Assembly (NCBI GenBank): GCA_022702705.1
Contig: CM040434.1
Location: 22,610,001 to 22,674,000, forward strand
Length of the DNA: 64,000 bases
Direction: 5' to 3'
From: Papilionanthe hookeriana x Papilionanthe teres
Taxonomy: Eukaryota > Streptophyta > Magnoliopsida > Asparagales > Orchidaceae
Shown here: positions 43,915 through 54,792 of the stretch, piece by piece
Layout: each line of letters opens with the position of its first letter
Numbering within the stretch: the first letter of the stretch is position 1
Translations under genes and position numbers: made by a program
Notes under the pieces: model-generated
What the model saw: the letters and a program-made list of their open reading frames with translations, nothing else
Told to the model about the DNA's origin: nothing
Databases searched by the model: none

Positions 43915-45686
43915 TGACCCAAGAGAAAAAGGTCAAGATTTTCATGCTTATTTTACACTGATTTTTATGATATTGCACTTTAAAGAAAGGTATTTTTGGT
44001 GTTTTTCTGCAGGTATGAAGAATTAAGGACAAAGAAACGAAAATATGCAAAAATGAGTGGATTTGGAGAAAAAAGGACTAAATTATGCAAATTTGACCTA
44101 GGCCGCCGACGGCATGATTTTCCCGAGAGTTCAGAATTAATAATAAGGGAGGCCGCCGATGGCGAGGATCAAGACCGCCGACGACGGGGACTGTTTAAAT
44201 GCATTGTTTCTAGAAGGCTGCCGATGGCACCTCGAGGCCGCCGACGGCGTGGTCGACGGATCTTTCCAGAAATACTTCAAATGTGGATGATTTTCAAAGG
44301 GGTGCCTTCACAACCCTTAGAGGCTCTTCTACAACTTTAAAAGGAATAAATTTTGGCCAAAAAAGGGCTCTTCTTCTAGTCTCTAAAGTGATTATTAGTG
44401 AGTCCATAGTGTAAAAGAGAGTCTATTAGTGAGTTTAACTTAGTGAGTAATGATTTCAAATAGAGAATTTGTAAGGAATTCTTCGAGGGATTGCAAGAGT
44501 GCAAGGGAAGTGAGAGAACTCTTCCACATTGACTTTTCAAAAGAGAATTCCAAGGAAAAGATCTAGAGGAACTTCAAGGAGTTTGCTTGGGGATGAATTT
44601 GAGATAATTAGTGTTTATTTATTTTAAGTGTGTAGAACTTTACTTTATTATATGAAATCTAAGTTTTATTGCATCCTCTTCATGAATTCTGAGTAGTTGT
44701 TCTATCTTTCTCCTAGTTTTGATGTTTTTGTGAAATGATTATATAATTAGTCTATTAAATAAATTATAAAAGAAGTTGTGATGGTACTATACCTAAACTT
44801 ACTTTACTATATGAATTGGGCATTTGTATTGTTAAAATCCATGAAGAATTCTTAAGACCTGACCGTGGGCTATGGATTCTTAACTTGTATGTATCGCATT
44901 TATCTTTGCAAGGTAGACATGTAAATTCTTGAATGGAGAAGTGAAAATAAATAAAAAAATAATATTAATCGGGCGTAGAATTAGAGATTTTAGAGTGACA
45001 GACTAAAATCCTCAATTCGCTCTTATCATTTTGGTGCTGATGTGTAGATTGTTAGCCCTCAGGTGAGGGGAACATGGGAGCTCCGATGTGAGAGCTGGTA
45101 TCCTCCCAGCCGAGCCGCAGAATCATGAACCAAGCATAGGATTAGTTAATGTTCTTTATGCCTGGACCAAGGGTAAAGAATAGGTATGCTCCTATTTGGC
45201 GCAACACATTAAAACTAATTATAATTATCAATTCACTTAAATTTCTTAACTAAGGAGAAAGATTCTTGTTATTATCTATATTTGACCTTAACTCTAGTAG
45301 TATTAGTAAATCGTTAGTAAAACTAGTTTTTAATATAAGCTTCATATTATTATCGATTGCATATTAGTGACAGATAGACATTTCGATTTAGTTGGAATTC
45401 TGAATTGATTTTTATAATCATAGTCCGTAGGCTTTAATATATCTCTATGTGGGATCGATATCCAGGACTCCATTAGAGCCCTGTATTACTTGAACGATAC
45501 GTATACTTGCGTTAGAAAGTAACTATGCGATTAAAAGATTAAAATATTTAGTTGTTACTGAAGTTAAAATTACGCTCCAAGTAAAGTCTTTAACACTGTT
45601 GCTAAGCATTTATATCTTTTAGTAGGGCTGTCAAATTCTTATATTTTAAAGTAAATTCGAATTGGATAAAAGCGCAGGGTGGTTCA
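43915..45686 (+). repeat. 5' LTR of A5
   Basis: It starts TGACCCAAGAG and ends ggtggttca, followed by the PBS. It is paired with 56179-57949. The U3 carries a CpG-rich cluster (44085-44265) with five gccgccgacggc-type words; a ctttaaaagg word (44334-44343) downstream may serve as TATA. The open segment 43996-44340 spans this cluster (Arg-rich) and is attributed to composition. Confidence 0.95.
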
Positions 45687-45692
45687 AGTTTT

Positions 45693-45710
45693 TGGCGCCG
45701 TTGCAGGGGA
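45693..45710 (+). promoter_or_regulatory. A5 primer binding site, tRNA-Asp type
   Basis: TGGCGCCGTTGCAGGGGA, 6 bp after the LTR end. It complements the 3' end of plant tRNA-Asp except for one base; tRNA-Asp priming is known for Athila. Confidence 0.88.
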
Positions 45711-45945
45711 GAGATTTTATATGTTATAGGAATATATCATAATTAGAGTAACGGACAACAATTTAGGATTGTTAGAAAACCTTTTTAGAATTGTAACTTA
45801 TTTAGTTAACTGTTTTTGTTGTGTACTGATTTTGAGTGTATGTGCAAATTTGGTTCTGAAAAATCTTATACCTTATGATTTGGAATTAGAACGCACTGTT
45901 AGGAGAATTAGAAAACTGAGAAAAGAACCTATAAATTTTGAAACG

Positions 45946-47255
45946 ATGGAAATCAACGTAAACAACCAAAGAATAGAAAATGAACAACAATCTAGACCAT
46001 TAAGAGATTATGCTAACCCTACATTAGATGAAATTCACTTAACTATTCAAAATCCCGATGTAGTTGTTAATTAATTTGAGCTTAAACCTATTATTATCCA
46101 AATGGTACAAAACAATCAATTTGGTAGAACTTCAAATGAAGATCCTAATTTACATCTTGCAAGTTTCTTAGAACTTTGAGCTAAGTTTAAGTACGACAGA
46201 GTGTCTGATGATGCTGTCAGACTTAGACTTTTTCCTTTTTCATTAAGGGATAAGGCTAAGGCCTGGTTAAATTCGTTAGCACCTGGATCTATAAGAACTT
46301 GGGGAGAACTTTCACAAAATTCTTATCGAAATATTTTCCACCATCTAAGACTGCTAAGCTTAGAAAGGATATCACATCTTTCAGTCAGTTTGAGGGAGAA
46401 TCGATAAATGAATCTTGAGAAGATTTAAAGAACTTCTTAGGAAATATCCACATCATACTTTATCGGATTGGTTATTATTCAAATATTTTATAATGGATTA
46501 GTAGGATCTCTTAGATCTATAATAGACGCTGCTACTGGTGGATCACTAATGTCTAAACCTTTTGAAGAAGTCTATGCGTTAATAGAAAAAATGGCTACCA
46601 ATAATTTTCAATGCCCTGCTGAAAGGGTAAATCCTAAGAAAGTAGCCAGTATTCATGATTCTGATGCTTTAACCATGATAGTTTCTTAATATGCTGCTCT
46701 TTCAAAGAAAATAGATCAATATGGAATGAATCGTTCTCAAACACCTCAAGTGTTAGAAGAAAATCCATTAGGACAAATCATAGATGCTCAATATTCATAT
46801 GAAACAATAAATGCAATAAATAATAGAAAAATCCTTATTAAAACTATTATAATCCAGGTTGGAAGAATCATCCAAATTTTAATTGGAATAACCAAAATAA
46901 TAATAATAATCCTCAATGGGGGAACAATTCTGTAAACCCATTAGGAAATATAAATAATCCAGGTAATTCCAATTATAGACCTTCTAATCCACCAGATTTT
47001 TATAATAATTTAAAATTCAAGGTAAAGAGGTTGTCTATGAAAGAAATAGTTTTGAATACGGGTAATCAATTACAAAATCAAGGAAATGCTATTAAAAACA
47101 TAGAAAACCAATTAGGGCAAATTACTTCTGCATTAAGCAATAGACCTGTTGGAACTTTACATAGAACTGTTGAAGTAAATCCTAAAGATCAAGGAAAAGA
47201 ACAAATCAAAGCTATTCAATTAAGAAGTGGAAAAGAGTTGGAAACAAGAGTTTAA
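45946..47255 (+). pseudogene. A5 Gag
   Basis: The proposed start ATG at 45946 (MEINVNNQR) lies 236 bp after the PBS. Blocks in order: RDYANPTLDEIHLTIQNPDV; FELKPIIIQMVQNNQFG after a stop near 46072; DAVRLRLFPFSLRDKAKAWL (46210-46270). Then comes a frame change near 46320, YNGLVGSLRSIIDAATGGS (46490-46545), an Asn-rich region, and a lysine/glutamine-rich tail to 47255 (QLGQITSALSNRPVGTLHR). It matches A1 Gag block by block. It would form the particle. At least four stops or frameshifts. Confidence 0.88.
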
Positions 47256-47476
47256 AAAAAACTGTATTTGAAAAAGAAAGAGAAGAAACTAAAGGAGAAA
47301 ACAAAAGTTTATATCCTGATTTTCCTCTTAAACCTATGAAAATTACTGTTGAAAACCCACCTCCACCATTTCCTCAAAGACATAAGCAACAAGATAAAGA
47401 AAAAAGATTTGCTAAATTTTTACACATTTTGAAAAAATTGTCAATAAATATTCCTTTTGTTGAAGCTTTAGATTAA
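47256..47476 (+). pseudogene. A5 gag-protease linker
   Basis: A Lys/Glu-rich linker including a Pro-rich phrase (VENPPPPFPQRHKQQDKEK, 47350-47404) and the conserved SINIPFVEALD before the protease block. Frame broken at its start and at 47474. Confidence 0.6.
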
Positions 47477-48054
47477 ATGCCTCATTATGTTAAATTTATG
47501 AAGGATATACTCAACAAAAAGAGAATGTTATTAGATCATGGGACTGTTGCACTCAGTGAAGAGTGTAATGCTATAATTCAAAGGAAACTTCTTGAAAATC
47601 TTAAAGATCCTAGTAGTTTCACTATTCCATGTGCTATTGGTGAAAAATTTTTTGAGCGAGCATTATGTGATTTAGGAGCTAGCATAAATTTGATGCCTCT
47701 ATCAACTTTTAAAAGGTTAGAAATTGGAGATATTGCACCAACTTCTGTAATTTACAGTTAGTTGATCGATTTATTACACATCCTAAGGGAATTGTAGAAG
47801 TTATTTTGGTTAAGGTTGATAAGTTTATTTTTCCTGTGGACTTTATCATTCTAGATATGGAAGAAGATAAAGAAACTCAAATCATTTTAGGAAGACCCTT
47901 CTTAGCTACAGGAAAAGCTATGATAGACGTTCAAAAACGAGAATTAACTATGAGAGTAGATGAACAAAAAATAATCTTTAACATCTCAAAGTCAATGAAA
48001 AATCCATCAATAGAAAAAGATGATGAATGTTTTAGAATGGATATATGTGATTAA
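47477..48054 (+). pseudogene. A5 aspartic protease region
   Basis: Segment 47477-47761: FTIPCAIGEKFFERALCDLG and ASINLMPLSTFKRLEI, with the Athila-type DLGAS active loop. Segment 47806-48054: VDKFIFPVDFIILDMEED, IILGRPFLATGKAMIDVQK and MDDECFRM-like acidic end. One frame change lies between them near 47760. Same layout as A1 16419-17144. It would cleave the polyprotein. Confidence 0.85.
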
Positions 48055-49390
48055 TTCAAAAGAGAACATTTAAAAGAAAATTATGAAGAAAAATAAGATA
48101 TAGAAAAAGATAATTATGAAGAAATAGAAACTGAAGAAGCTGATTATATTCAGGAAAAATATGAAAAGCTTAATTCAACATCACCAGAAAATCAATATTA
48201 ATTCCATCTGTTATAAAATCACCTGAACTTGATTTAAAGAATCTTCTAAATCATTTGAAGTATATATTTTTAGGAGAGTTTTCAACATTACCAATAATTG
48301 TATCTTCAGACTTAAATCAAATTCCAGAACAAATTTTAATTGATACATTAAAAAAATATAAAAGAGCTTTTGGTTGGACTTTAGCTGATATTAAAGGAAT
48401 TAATCCTTCAATTTGTATGCACAAAATTTTATTAAATGAAGAACATAAACCAAGAATTGACCCTCAAAGAAGATTAAACCCTATAATGAAAGAAGTAGTT
48501 AAAAAAGAAATTCTAAAACGGTTAGATGATGGAATTATATATCATATTTCGGATAGTACTTGGGTAAGTCCAATTCATTGTATTCCCAAGAAAGGAGGAA
48601 TAACTGTTAAAGAAAATGAAAATAAAGAATTAATTCCTATCAGACAAATTTCTGGATGGCGTATTTGTATAGATTATCAAAAATTAAATGCAGCCACCCA
48701 AAATGATCATTTTCCTACTCCTTTCTTAGACCAAATGTTGGATAGACTTGCTGGACATAAGTACTATTGCTTTCTGGATGGATATACTGGTTACCATCAG
48801 ATACCTATTGCTCCTGAGGTTCAAGAGAAAACAACTTTTACTAGTCCTTATGAAACTTTTTTGCTTTCAGAAGGATGTCATTTGGACTATGTAATGCACC
48901 TACAACATTCCAGAGATGTATGATGTCGATTTTTAGTAAATTTATAGACAATGGAATTGAAGTATTTATGGATGATTTCACTATGTTTGGAACAACATTT
49001 GATGCAGGCTTAAATCATCTTGAAAAAAATTTGGAGCTATGCGAAAAAACTAACTTAGTTCTAAATTGGGAGAAATGTCAATTTATGGTTGCATGAAGAA
49101 TTGCATTAGGGCATAAAATTTCAGAAAATAGCATGGAAGTAGACCCTGCAAAAATTCAAGTAATAGCTAAATTACCACCTCTTACTACAGTAAGAGGGGT
49201 AAGAATTTTTCTTGGACATGCTGGTTTCTACAGGCGTTATATTAAAGATTTTTCAAAAATTACAAAGCCTCTATGTCAATTTTTAGAAAAAGACAAGAAA
49301 TTTGAATTTACTGAAGACTGCTTGAATGCCTTTGAATTATTAAAGGAAAAACTAATCACAGCACCTGTAATAGTTTCACCTGACTAGGAG
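48055..49390 (+). pseudogene. A5 reverse transcriptase
   Basis: A Glu/Lys-rich linker (48055-48250) leads to segment 48255-48923 with LADIKGINPSICMHKILL, RRLNPIMKEVVKKEILKRL, IYHISDSTWVSPIHCIPKKG, WRICIDYQKLNAATQNDHF, FLDGYTGYHQIPIAPE and TTFTSPYETF. A one-base frame change near 48860 leads into 48875-49096 (MSFGLCNAPTTFQRCMM, then FMDDFTMFG with the catalytic FMDD near 48967-48978). After one stop at 49094 the segment 49133-49387 carries the connection domain (RIFLGHAGFYRRYIKDFS, ITKPLCQFLEKD). Athila-lineage RT. Confidence 0.93.
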
Positions 49391-49770
49391 AAACTGATCA
49401 AACTAATGTGCGATGCTATTGATTATGCTATTGGAGCTATTCTTAGTCAAAGATATGACAAAATTTCTAAGGTTATATACTATGCTAGTAGAACTCTTAA
49501 TGATGAGTAAACTAACTATACGGTTACTGAAAAAGAGTTACTGGCTATTGTATATACTTTTGATAAATTTATTTAATTGAAATAAACTGTATTGTGCATA
49601 CTGATTATTCTGCTATTAAATATCCGATGCAAAAGAAGGATACAAAACCAAGAATAATTAGATGGGTACTTTTAATGCAAGAATTTGATTTTGTGGTGAT
49701 TGATAGATAAGGATCTGAAAATCAAATTGTCGATCATTTTTCGAGACTAGAATATAATGTATTATCTGAC
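49391..49770 (+). pseudogene. A5 RNase H
   Basis: In the RT frame after a stop at 49385: KLIKLMCDAIDYAIGAILSQ (49391-49450), KVIYYASRTLNDE, a stop at 49507, then NYTVTEKELLAIVYTFDKFI (49513-49575) and later VDHFSRLEYN. Typical gypsy RNase H blocks, including the catalytic Asp in CDA and the Glu in TEKE. At least four stops. Confidence 0.85.
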
Positions 49771-49859
49771 ACCGACAAAGAAATAATAGACAGTTTCCCT
49801 GATAAAAAATCTTATAATATTAATGAGTGCAAAATACCTTGGTATACATATATAGTAAA

Positions 49860-51145
49860 TTATTTAGTAAGCGATATTATGCCACCTATGCTAACATTGC
49901 AGCAACACAACAAATTTGTTCATGATTCAAGATCATATTTTTGGGATGAACATATTTATATAAGCAATGTAATGATCTTATTATTAGGAGATGTGCGCCT
50001 TATGAAGAAACTGAATAGATCATTCAGAAATGTCATGATTTTAATTTTGGAGGACATTTTGGAATTGATAAAACTTTATATAAAATCTTACAAGCTGGAT
50101 TTTATTGGCCTACTCTTTTTAGAGATGTTTACAGATACATCAAAATCTGTGATAGATGCCAACGAGTAGGTAAAATATCTAGAAGTAACAAAATGCCTCT
50201 AAATTTCATATTAGAAGTTGAGATTTTTGATGTTTAGGGATTAGATTTCATGGGACCATTTATTCCTTCATTTAGGAACTTATATATTTTAATTGTTGTT
50301 GATTATGTATCAAAGTGGATAGAAGCACAAGTTTTAGCTCGGTGTAATGCTAAAAGCGTTTCAAGATTCTTAATGAAAAATATTTTCACAAGATACGGTA
50401 TGCCAAGTGTTATTACCACCGACGGAGGATCCCATTTTAGGAATAAATACATTCAAAAATTGGAAGAAAAGTTTAGTATTGTTCATAAATTCTTTATTGC
50501 CTATCATCCTTAAACTAGTGGTTTAGTTGAAGTTTCTAATTGAGAGATCAAACAAATTTTAGAAAAGACTGTAAACCTTAATAAAGTAGATTGGTCTGCA
50601 AGATTAGATACTGCATTATGGGCATACAGGACTGCTTATAAAACTCCTATTGGTATGACTCCTTATAAGCTTATATATGAAAAAAATTGTCACTTACCAG
50701 TAGAATAGGAGCATAAAGCATATTGGGTGATTAAAGAATTCAATTATAATTTGAAAAATGCTGGTGAGAAGAGAAAGTTGTAATTGAATGAATTAGAAGA
50801 ATTAAGAAATGAATCTTACAATAACAATAGAATTTTAAGGAAAAACTAAAGTTAAGATATGATTGGAAGATTAACCGAAAGAACTTTGAACCAGGACAAG
50901 AAGTTTTGCATTACAATACAAGGCTAAAATTATTTCCTGGGAAATTGAAGTCTCGTTGGTTAGGACCCTTTACTGTAACTCAGGTTTATACTTATGGAGC
51001 TATTGAAATTGAAGATCAGAAGACTAGGAATAGATTTAGAGTAAATGGGCATAGATTAAAACCACATTTTGAGGGTAAAAGACCAAATTTTAAAGAGGTT
51101 TTAATGCTCAGTCAACCTGAAGAACACCTGAATAGGTCAAACTGA
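49860..51145 (+). pseudogene. A5 integrase
   Basis: Segment 49879-50169 covers the N-terminal region in two frames, with HDSRSYFWDEHIYI. The zinc finger reads CHDFNFGGHFGIDKTL then YIKICDRCQRVG (50030-50170). Catalytic core 50230-50513: GLDFMGPFIPSFRNLYILIV (first Asp), MPSVITTDGGSHF (second Asp), YHP stop TSGLVEVSN (Glu). Then LWAYRTAYKTPIGMTPYKL. The C-terminal domain 50906-51145 holds LKSRWLGPFTVTQVYTYGA and RVNGHRLKPHFEG. Several stops. It would insert cDNA, giving 5-bp duplications. Confidence 0.9.
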
Positions 51146-51165
51146 TGATGTTAAACCAAGCCCTT

Positions 51166-51183
51166 TATGGGAGGCAACCCATA
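51166..51183 (+). other. conserved hairpin after integrase (A5)
   Basis: tatgggaggcaacccata forms a perfect 6-bp stem with a 6-nt loop, 21 bp after the integrase stop. A4 has the same structure at 62795-62812 and A2 a worn copy. It may act in the RNA, for example as a processing or termination signal. Function unknown. Confidence 0.6.
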
Positions 51184-51325
51184 GTTATCTTTAATAGCTG
51201 TGTGATTGTTTGAAATTATTTTTAGTTTTTAGTAATATTAAGTCTTACTACTTATATTTACCTTTTGATTATCATAGAATTTAAATCCATAGAGAAAATT
51301 TGGAACATATTGAACCCTGGTGTTT

Positions 51326-51465
51326 TTATGCAAATTTTTGCCTAGGGCGCCGACGGCGCGCTAGACGCCGCCGACAGTGGGTTTTTCCTGAGAGCTATGG
51401 TATTTAATTGCACAGGGCTCGCCGACGGCGCCTTCGAGGCCGCCGACTGCGGAATTGGCGAGTGG
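51326..51465 (+). promoter_or_regulatory. A5 CpG block a, LTR-like, upstream of ORFa
   Basis: It resembles U3 of the A5 LTR beyond composition: tatgcaaatttttgcctagg against tatgcaaatttgacctaggc, and tttttcctgagagctatgg against ttttcccgagagttcagaa. It carries four gccgacggc/gccgccgac words (51349-51452). It sits about 130 bp upstream of the ORFa start. Candidate promoter copied from the LTR. Confidence 0.6.
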
Positions 51466-51518
51466 GTAGTTTTTCGCATTCAAAATGATGGTTTTTTGCT
51501 GTTTTTAGCGAGTTTGTC

Positions 51519-51529
51519 CTTTATAAACT
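51519..51529 (+). promoter_or_regulatory. TATA-like element before A5 ORFa
   Basis: ctttataaact lies 54 bp after CpG block a and 71 bp before the ATG at 51599. A4 has tccttataactcc at the same place, within otherwise diverged sequence. Confidence 0.5.
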
Positions 51530-51598
51530 CCTATGGACGGTTCCTAAACATTCCAAACTCCAAAAAAATGAATGAATTCTCTCTTCAATTCTTCTTAA

Positions 51599-52757
51599 AT
51601 GGCTTCGAATTTGATTGACAACCCAAGACTTTGAGTTTACAATAGGAGAAAGTTCATCAGTGCGGAGGCGCAGCGACTCTTCAACAAGGTAATCTCGAAG
51701 AAAAGATTGATTAAAGAAAGAGGATTTGCCAATAGAGGACAAAGTAATTCTTTATCACCAATCGAAGAAATGATGTGCAAAGAAGATGGGAAGTGTTCTG
51801 CTACACTACTGCCACAGTAGTTGTTCCAGTGGTTAAAGAATTCTACGCAAATTTACATGGAATCAACCAAGAAAGCTTTTATATGCGAGGTAGGTGGATT
51901 ACATTTAATTCCATGAGAATTAATGAGTTATATATGCTTGAGAATGTTCCAGTCTGTTACTTTCAAATTTCATGTAGATGAAAGAAAATATGATCGAGAT
52001 ATATCAATTTTTGATGGACGAAACCGATGAAAGGGAAGTTAGAGAGAATGGCTATGTTAGTTTCTCTACTACTCTCTTAAATCTTGTTTCAAAATATTGG
52101 CACTTTTTCATATCTGCAAAATTGTTGCCGACAATGAAATTTGGCAAGGTTACGAAAGAAAGTGTAATCTTAAACTACTGCATTCAGAGGGGATGGCCAA
52201 TTGATATTGGATCGATTATTGTGAAATCTGTTTATGGCCTGATAGTTCAAGGATCATCCCAAGGGCTTGGACATCCTTCCACAATTTTCTTGATTTGCAG
52301 TTTGTTATAAATTTTGTATGAGGTTTGGGAGAAGATATTGCTACCTAGGAAATCCTTAGATCCAACTCAGATGTTCCCAACCATTGATGGAGAGAGTGAT
52401 GTAGACTTGATCTTGGATCAAGCTTCGCATAATTCTGTTCTAGTTCAACCTTTAGTAACAGACAAGACACCAATACTCATGCATAAAATAAAAAATCTAG
52501 AGAATCAGGTACAGAACTTAACAAGCACAGTTAACAATATGTTTGATTTCTTCAATCACATCGATTGGAGGATGAAAGAGCATTTTGACCATACTGGACA
52601 ATTTGAAGCAAGTTTGGTGCAATTGATGATAAAGATGGGATGGATCGATGAAGATTGCACTGAAGAATTCCCATTCCGGCCTTTTTACAACTTGTTTGTC
52701 CATGTTCAAATGATGGGAGATATAAAAGGAGAGACCAGTACTAGTTTAGAAGAGTAG
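51599..52757 (+). pseudogene. A5 ORFa, putative plant transposon protein-like
   Basis: The ATG at 51599 is chosen because the N-terminus RRKFISAEAQRLFNKV also occurs after the A4 start. In order: RWEVFCYTTATVVVPVVKEF and YANLHGIN (51785-51870), RINELYMLENVPV, EREVRENGYVSF, FGKVTKESVILNYCIQRG, IVKSVYGLIVQGS, GLGHPSTIFLI, a C-terminal heptad-like helix (KIKNLENQVQNLTSTVNNMF) and FPFRPFYNLFVH. Similar to the domain named putative plant transposon protein; biochemical role unknown. No membrane segment or zinc finger seen. Two stops (near 51632 and 52308) and two frameshifts (near 51775 and 51978). Confidence 0.75.
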
Positions 52758-53144
52758 TGGATTTAATTAGTTTATTTCAATATATTGTGTTTGATTTAAA
52801 CAATGTTTGTTTGTATGTTTGATTAGTTTTCTTTTAATCTCAATATAGATGAGATTAAGTTTGAAATATTTTTTTTTCAGCGTTTTGAGTGTTGTGGCTT
52901 GGATTGTGACACTGATTTATGGATTTAGGTTGAAAAAATACCTACTTATGTGTGTTATGTATTGTGTATTGCAAAAACATGGATCTAGTATATATAAAGG
53001 TGAAGTTTGTTGTGTGTACGTTTATTTGTGTTAATACATCACTAAATTAATTAGAATATATAATAAAAAGGATCGAAAAGATGACGAAGAGACTTAAAAT
53101 TGAGAAAAATAGCAAAATATTCAATTTTAGAGAATCTCACCGAC
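52758..53144 (+). other. A5 spacer between ORFa and CpG block b
   Basis: AT-rich spacer without a supported gene. It presumably holds the 3' end of an ORFa transcript. The small open segment 52849-53034 is not conserved in A4. Confidence 0.5.
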
Positions 53145-53268
53145 GGCGTCCTCGAGGTCACTGACGGCGCGATTTTCCCGAAAAGAACAGAAAATTAACT
53201 CCATAAAGCCTGCCAATGGTACGAATGAGCGCGCCTATGGCGTGAATGAGCCCGCCGACGGCGTGGTC
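53145..53268 (+). promoter_or_regulatory. A5 CpG block b, LTR-like, upstream of ORFb
   Basis: It contains accgacggc, ctgacggcgcgattttcccg and cgccgacggcgtggtctcg. It matches the A5 U3 phrases gacggcatgattttcccgag and cgccgacggcgtggtcgac in the same order. It lies 364 bp upstream of ORFb, directly before a pyrimidine-rich patch and a conserved leader. Second LTR-like candidate promoter in this element. Confidence 0.6.
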
Positions 53269-53317
53269 TCGAAAAATACCTATTTACAACAATTTTGACC
53301 AGTCAAATGCCACTATT

Positions 53318-53430
53318 CATCTTCTTCTTCCCCTTTTTACCCGAAAAACTGACCTAGGGCTTGAGAGATCTTAGATTTGGAGCGATTTCAACCAATTCTA
53401 ACACCGGATTTCATCATCCCTTGGTAAGAG
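53318..53430 (+). promoter_or_regulatory. A5 ORFb pyrimidine patch, leader and 5' splice site
   Basis: tcatcttcttcttccccttt (a Y-patch-like core promoter element) is followed by the leader agggcttgagagatcttaga and ends at cccttg|gtaagagcttcact, a strong plant 5' splice site (GT at 53424-53425). A4 has the same order, with leader agggcttgctagatctcaga and cttg|gtaagagcttcactt. An acceptor could be the ttattattttag near 53581-53592. The intron would lie in the 5' untranslated region. Confidence 0.6.
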
Positions 53431-53631
53431 CTTCACTCCTATGTAAAAATTTTTGATTTCACCATGAAGTTCTTCCATATTGAGAAATTTTAGGAAATTT
53501 AAAAATGTGGAGAAAAGACTTGGAAGGAATTCATGGAAACTGATTTAGATTGTTTTAAACCCCATTTAGAAGTCATTGTGTTATTATTTTAGAGATTAGT
53601 TGTAATTTTTTGTGATTTAAAAGATCGAACG

Positions 53632-54792
53632 ATGGCTCCAAGACAAAAGAGAAGACTTGAATTTGACAAAACTCAATTCGTTAATGCAAAAGCCCAGTCG
53701 AGGTACACTTCACTTTTCCAGAGTAAGAAGTGTATTCAAGATAGAGTTTTTGAGAATCCTGGAGGAGAGGTGGAACGAATTATCAAGGAGAGAGGATGGG
53801 AGAATTTATTCTATACAACAAACAAAGCTGTTGTCGAAGTTGTTAGAGAGTATTACTCGAATCTGACTTAAATTGAGGACGAGCCTGTCCAAGTATGGGG
53901 TTTCTCTGTCGAATTTAGTGCTAATAGAATTAACTCTTTTTACGAGCTTCAAGACTATTATACTAGTGAGTTTGAAACTTTTGGAACAATGGAAGGTTCG
54001 TTGGATGATGTTATCGACTTTCTCACTGATGAGAAAGGAGTTTGGAAAATTAAAAATCGTGAACGGATTAACTTTCCACTGTCCATGATGCATGCCACCG
54101 CTAAGGCATGGTATTATTTCATTTGTTCAACTCTGCTACTTACATACCATCATAGTGAAGTCTCGAGAGAGAGAGCTGTTCTAAATTTCTATATTCAGAT
54201 CAATAGAAGAATTAATGTGGGGAAGATAATCTATAAGAATATTATGGCTATTACGAGGAGTGAAACAAGTGGATATTTTGGGCATCCTGGCCTCATTTAT
54301 GCACTTTGTCAACTGTCTGGAGTTGAAGCAAGAGATGATGAGGAATGGGTTTATCCTATGAGACCCATTAGTAAAGGAAATATAAAGACTTATACATCTC
54401 ATAAGGAATGGAGATCAAGGAATAGAAGCAAAGAACCATCTACTAGTATAAATATCCCTTCTACTAGCTATGACCTTCCTGCCTCAAATTCCCCTACCTT
54501 GTATGATCTGATGAATGCCATGACCCTGCAGAGGAAAAGTTTTGAGAAATTAGATGAAAGATTAGAAAGGATTGATCACAGGATTGAAGGGCTAGAAAGA
54601 AAACATGATCATAATAGTAAGTATCTTCAGAGGAATTCAGATTTTGCGATGGCTTATTATGAAGCTCAGGCTAGATACTATCGAGGAGAGCCAAATGTGA
54701 ATTTTCCAGAGTGCCCCAGATATACTCAGTATCAGCCCAATCCTCCTACTAACCAGGGTGATGAAGACATTGTGTGGAATTTTGATGCTTGA
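53632..54792 (+). pseudogene. A5 ORFb, putative plant transposon protein-like, one stop
   Basis: 386 residues with a single in-frame TAA at codon 80 (53869-53871) and no frameshift. N-terminus MAPRQKRRLEFDKTQFVNAK; then ERIIKERGWENLFYTTNKAV and VREYYSNL, VEFSANRINSFYELQD, LDDVIDFLTDEKGVWKI, HHSEVSRERAVLNFYIQINR, GYFGHPGLIYALC. A charged, helix-prone segment (residues 290-325) follows, with a Tyr/Pro-rich tail ending in acidic residues. It shares the IIKERGWE...YTT...VV.EYY core with ORFa, so the two are paralogues. The start is supported by the MAL start of the A4 copy. Possibly DNA-binding or anti-silencing, but this is conjecture. Confidence 0.78.

Noticed and set aside
43996..44340. 114-codon Arg-rich ORF in the A5 LTR, with a counterpart at 56327-56575
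   Set aside because: It exists in both LTRs simply because they are copies; the Arg richness comes from the CpG motif cluster, and the frame differs in the 3' copy after an indel.
51599..54792. Calling ORFa/ORFb envelope genes, as is often done for Athila
   Set aside because: No signal peptide, transmembrane helix or glycosylation-rich ectodomain is visible; the sequence resembles the plant transposon-associated domain instead.
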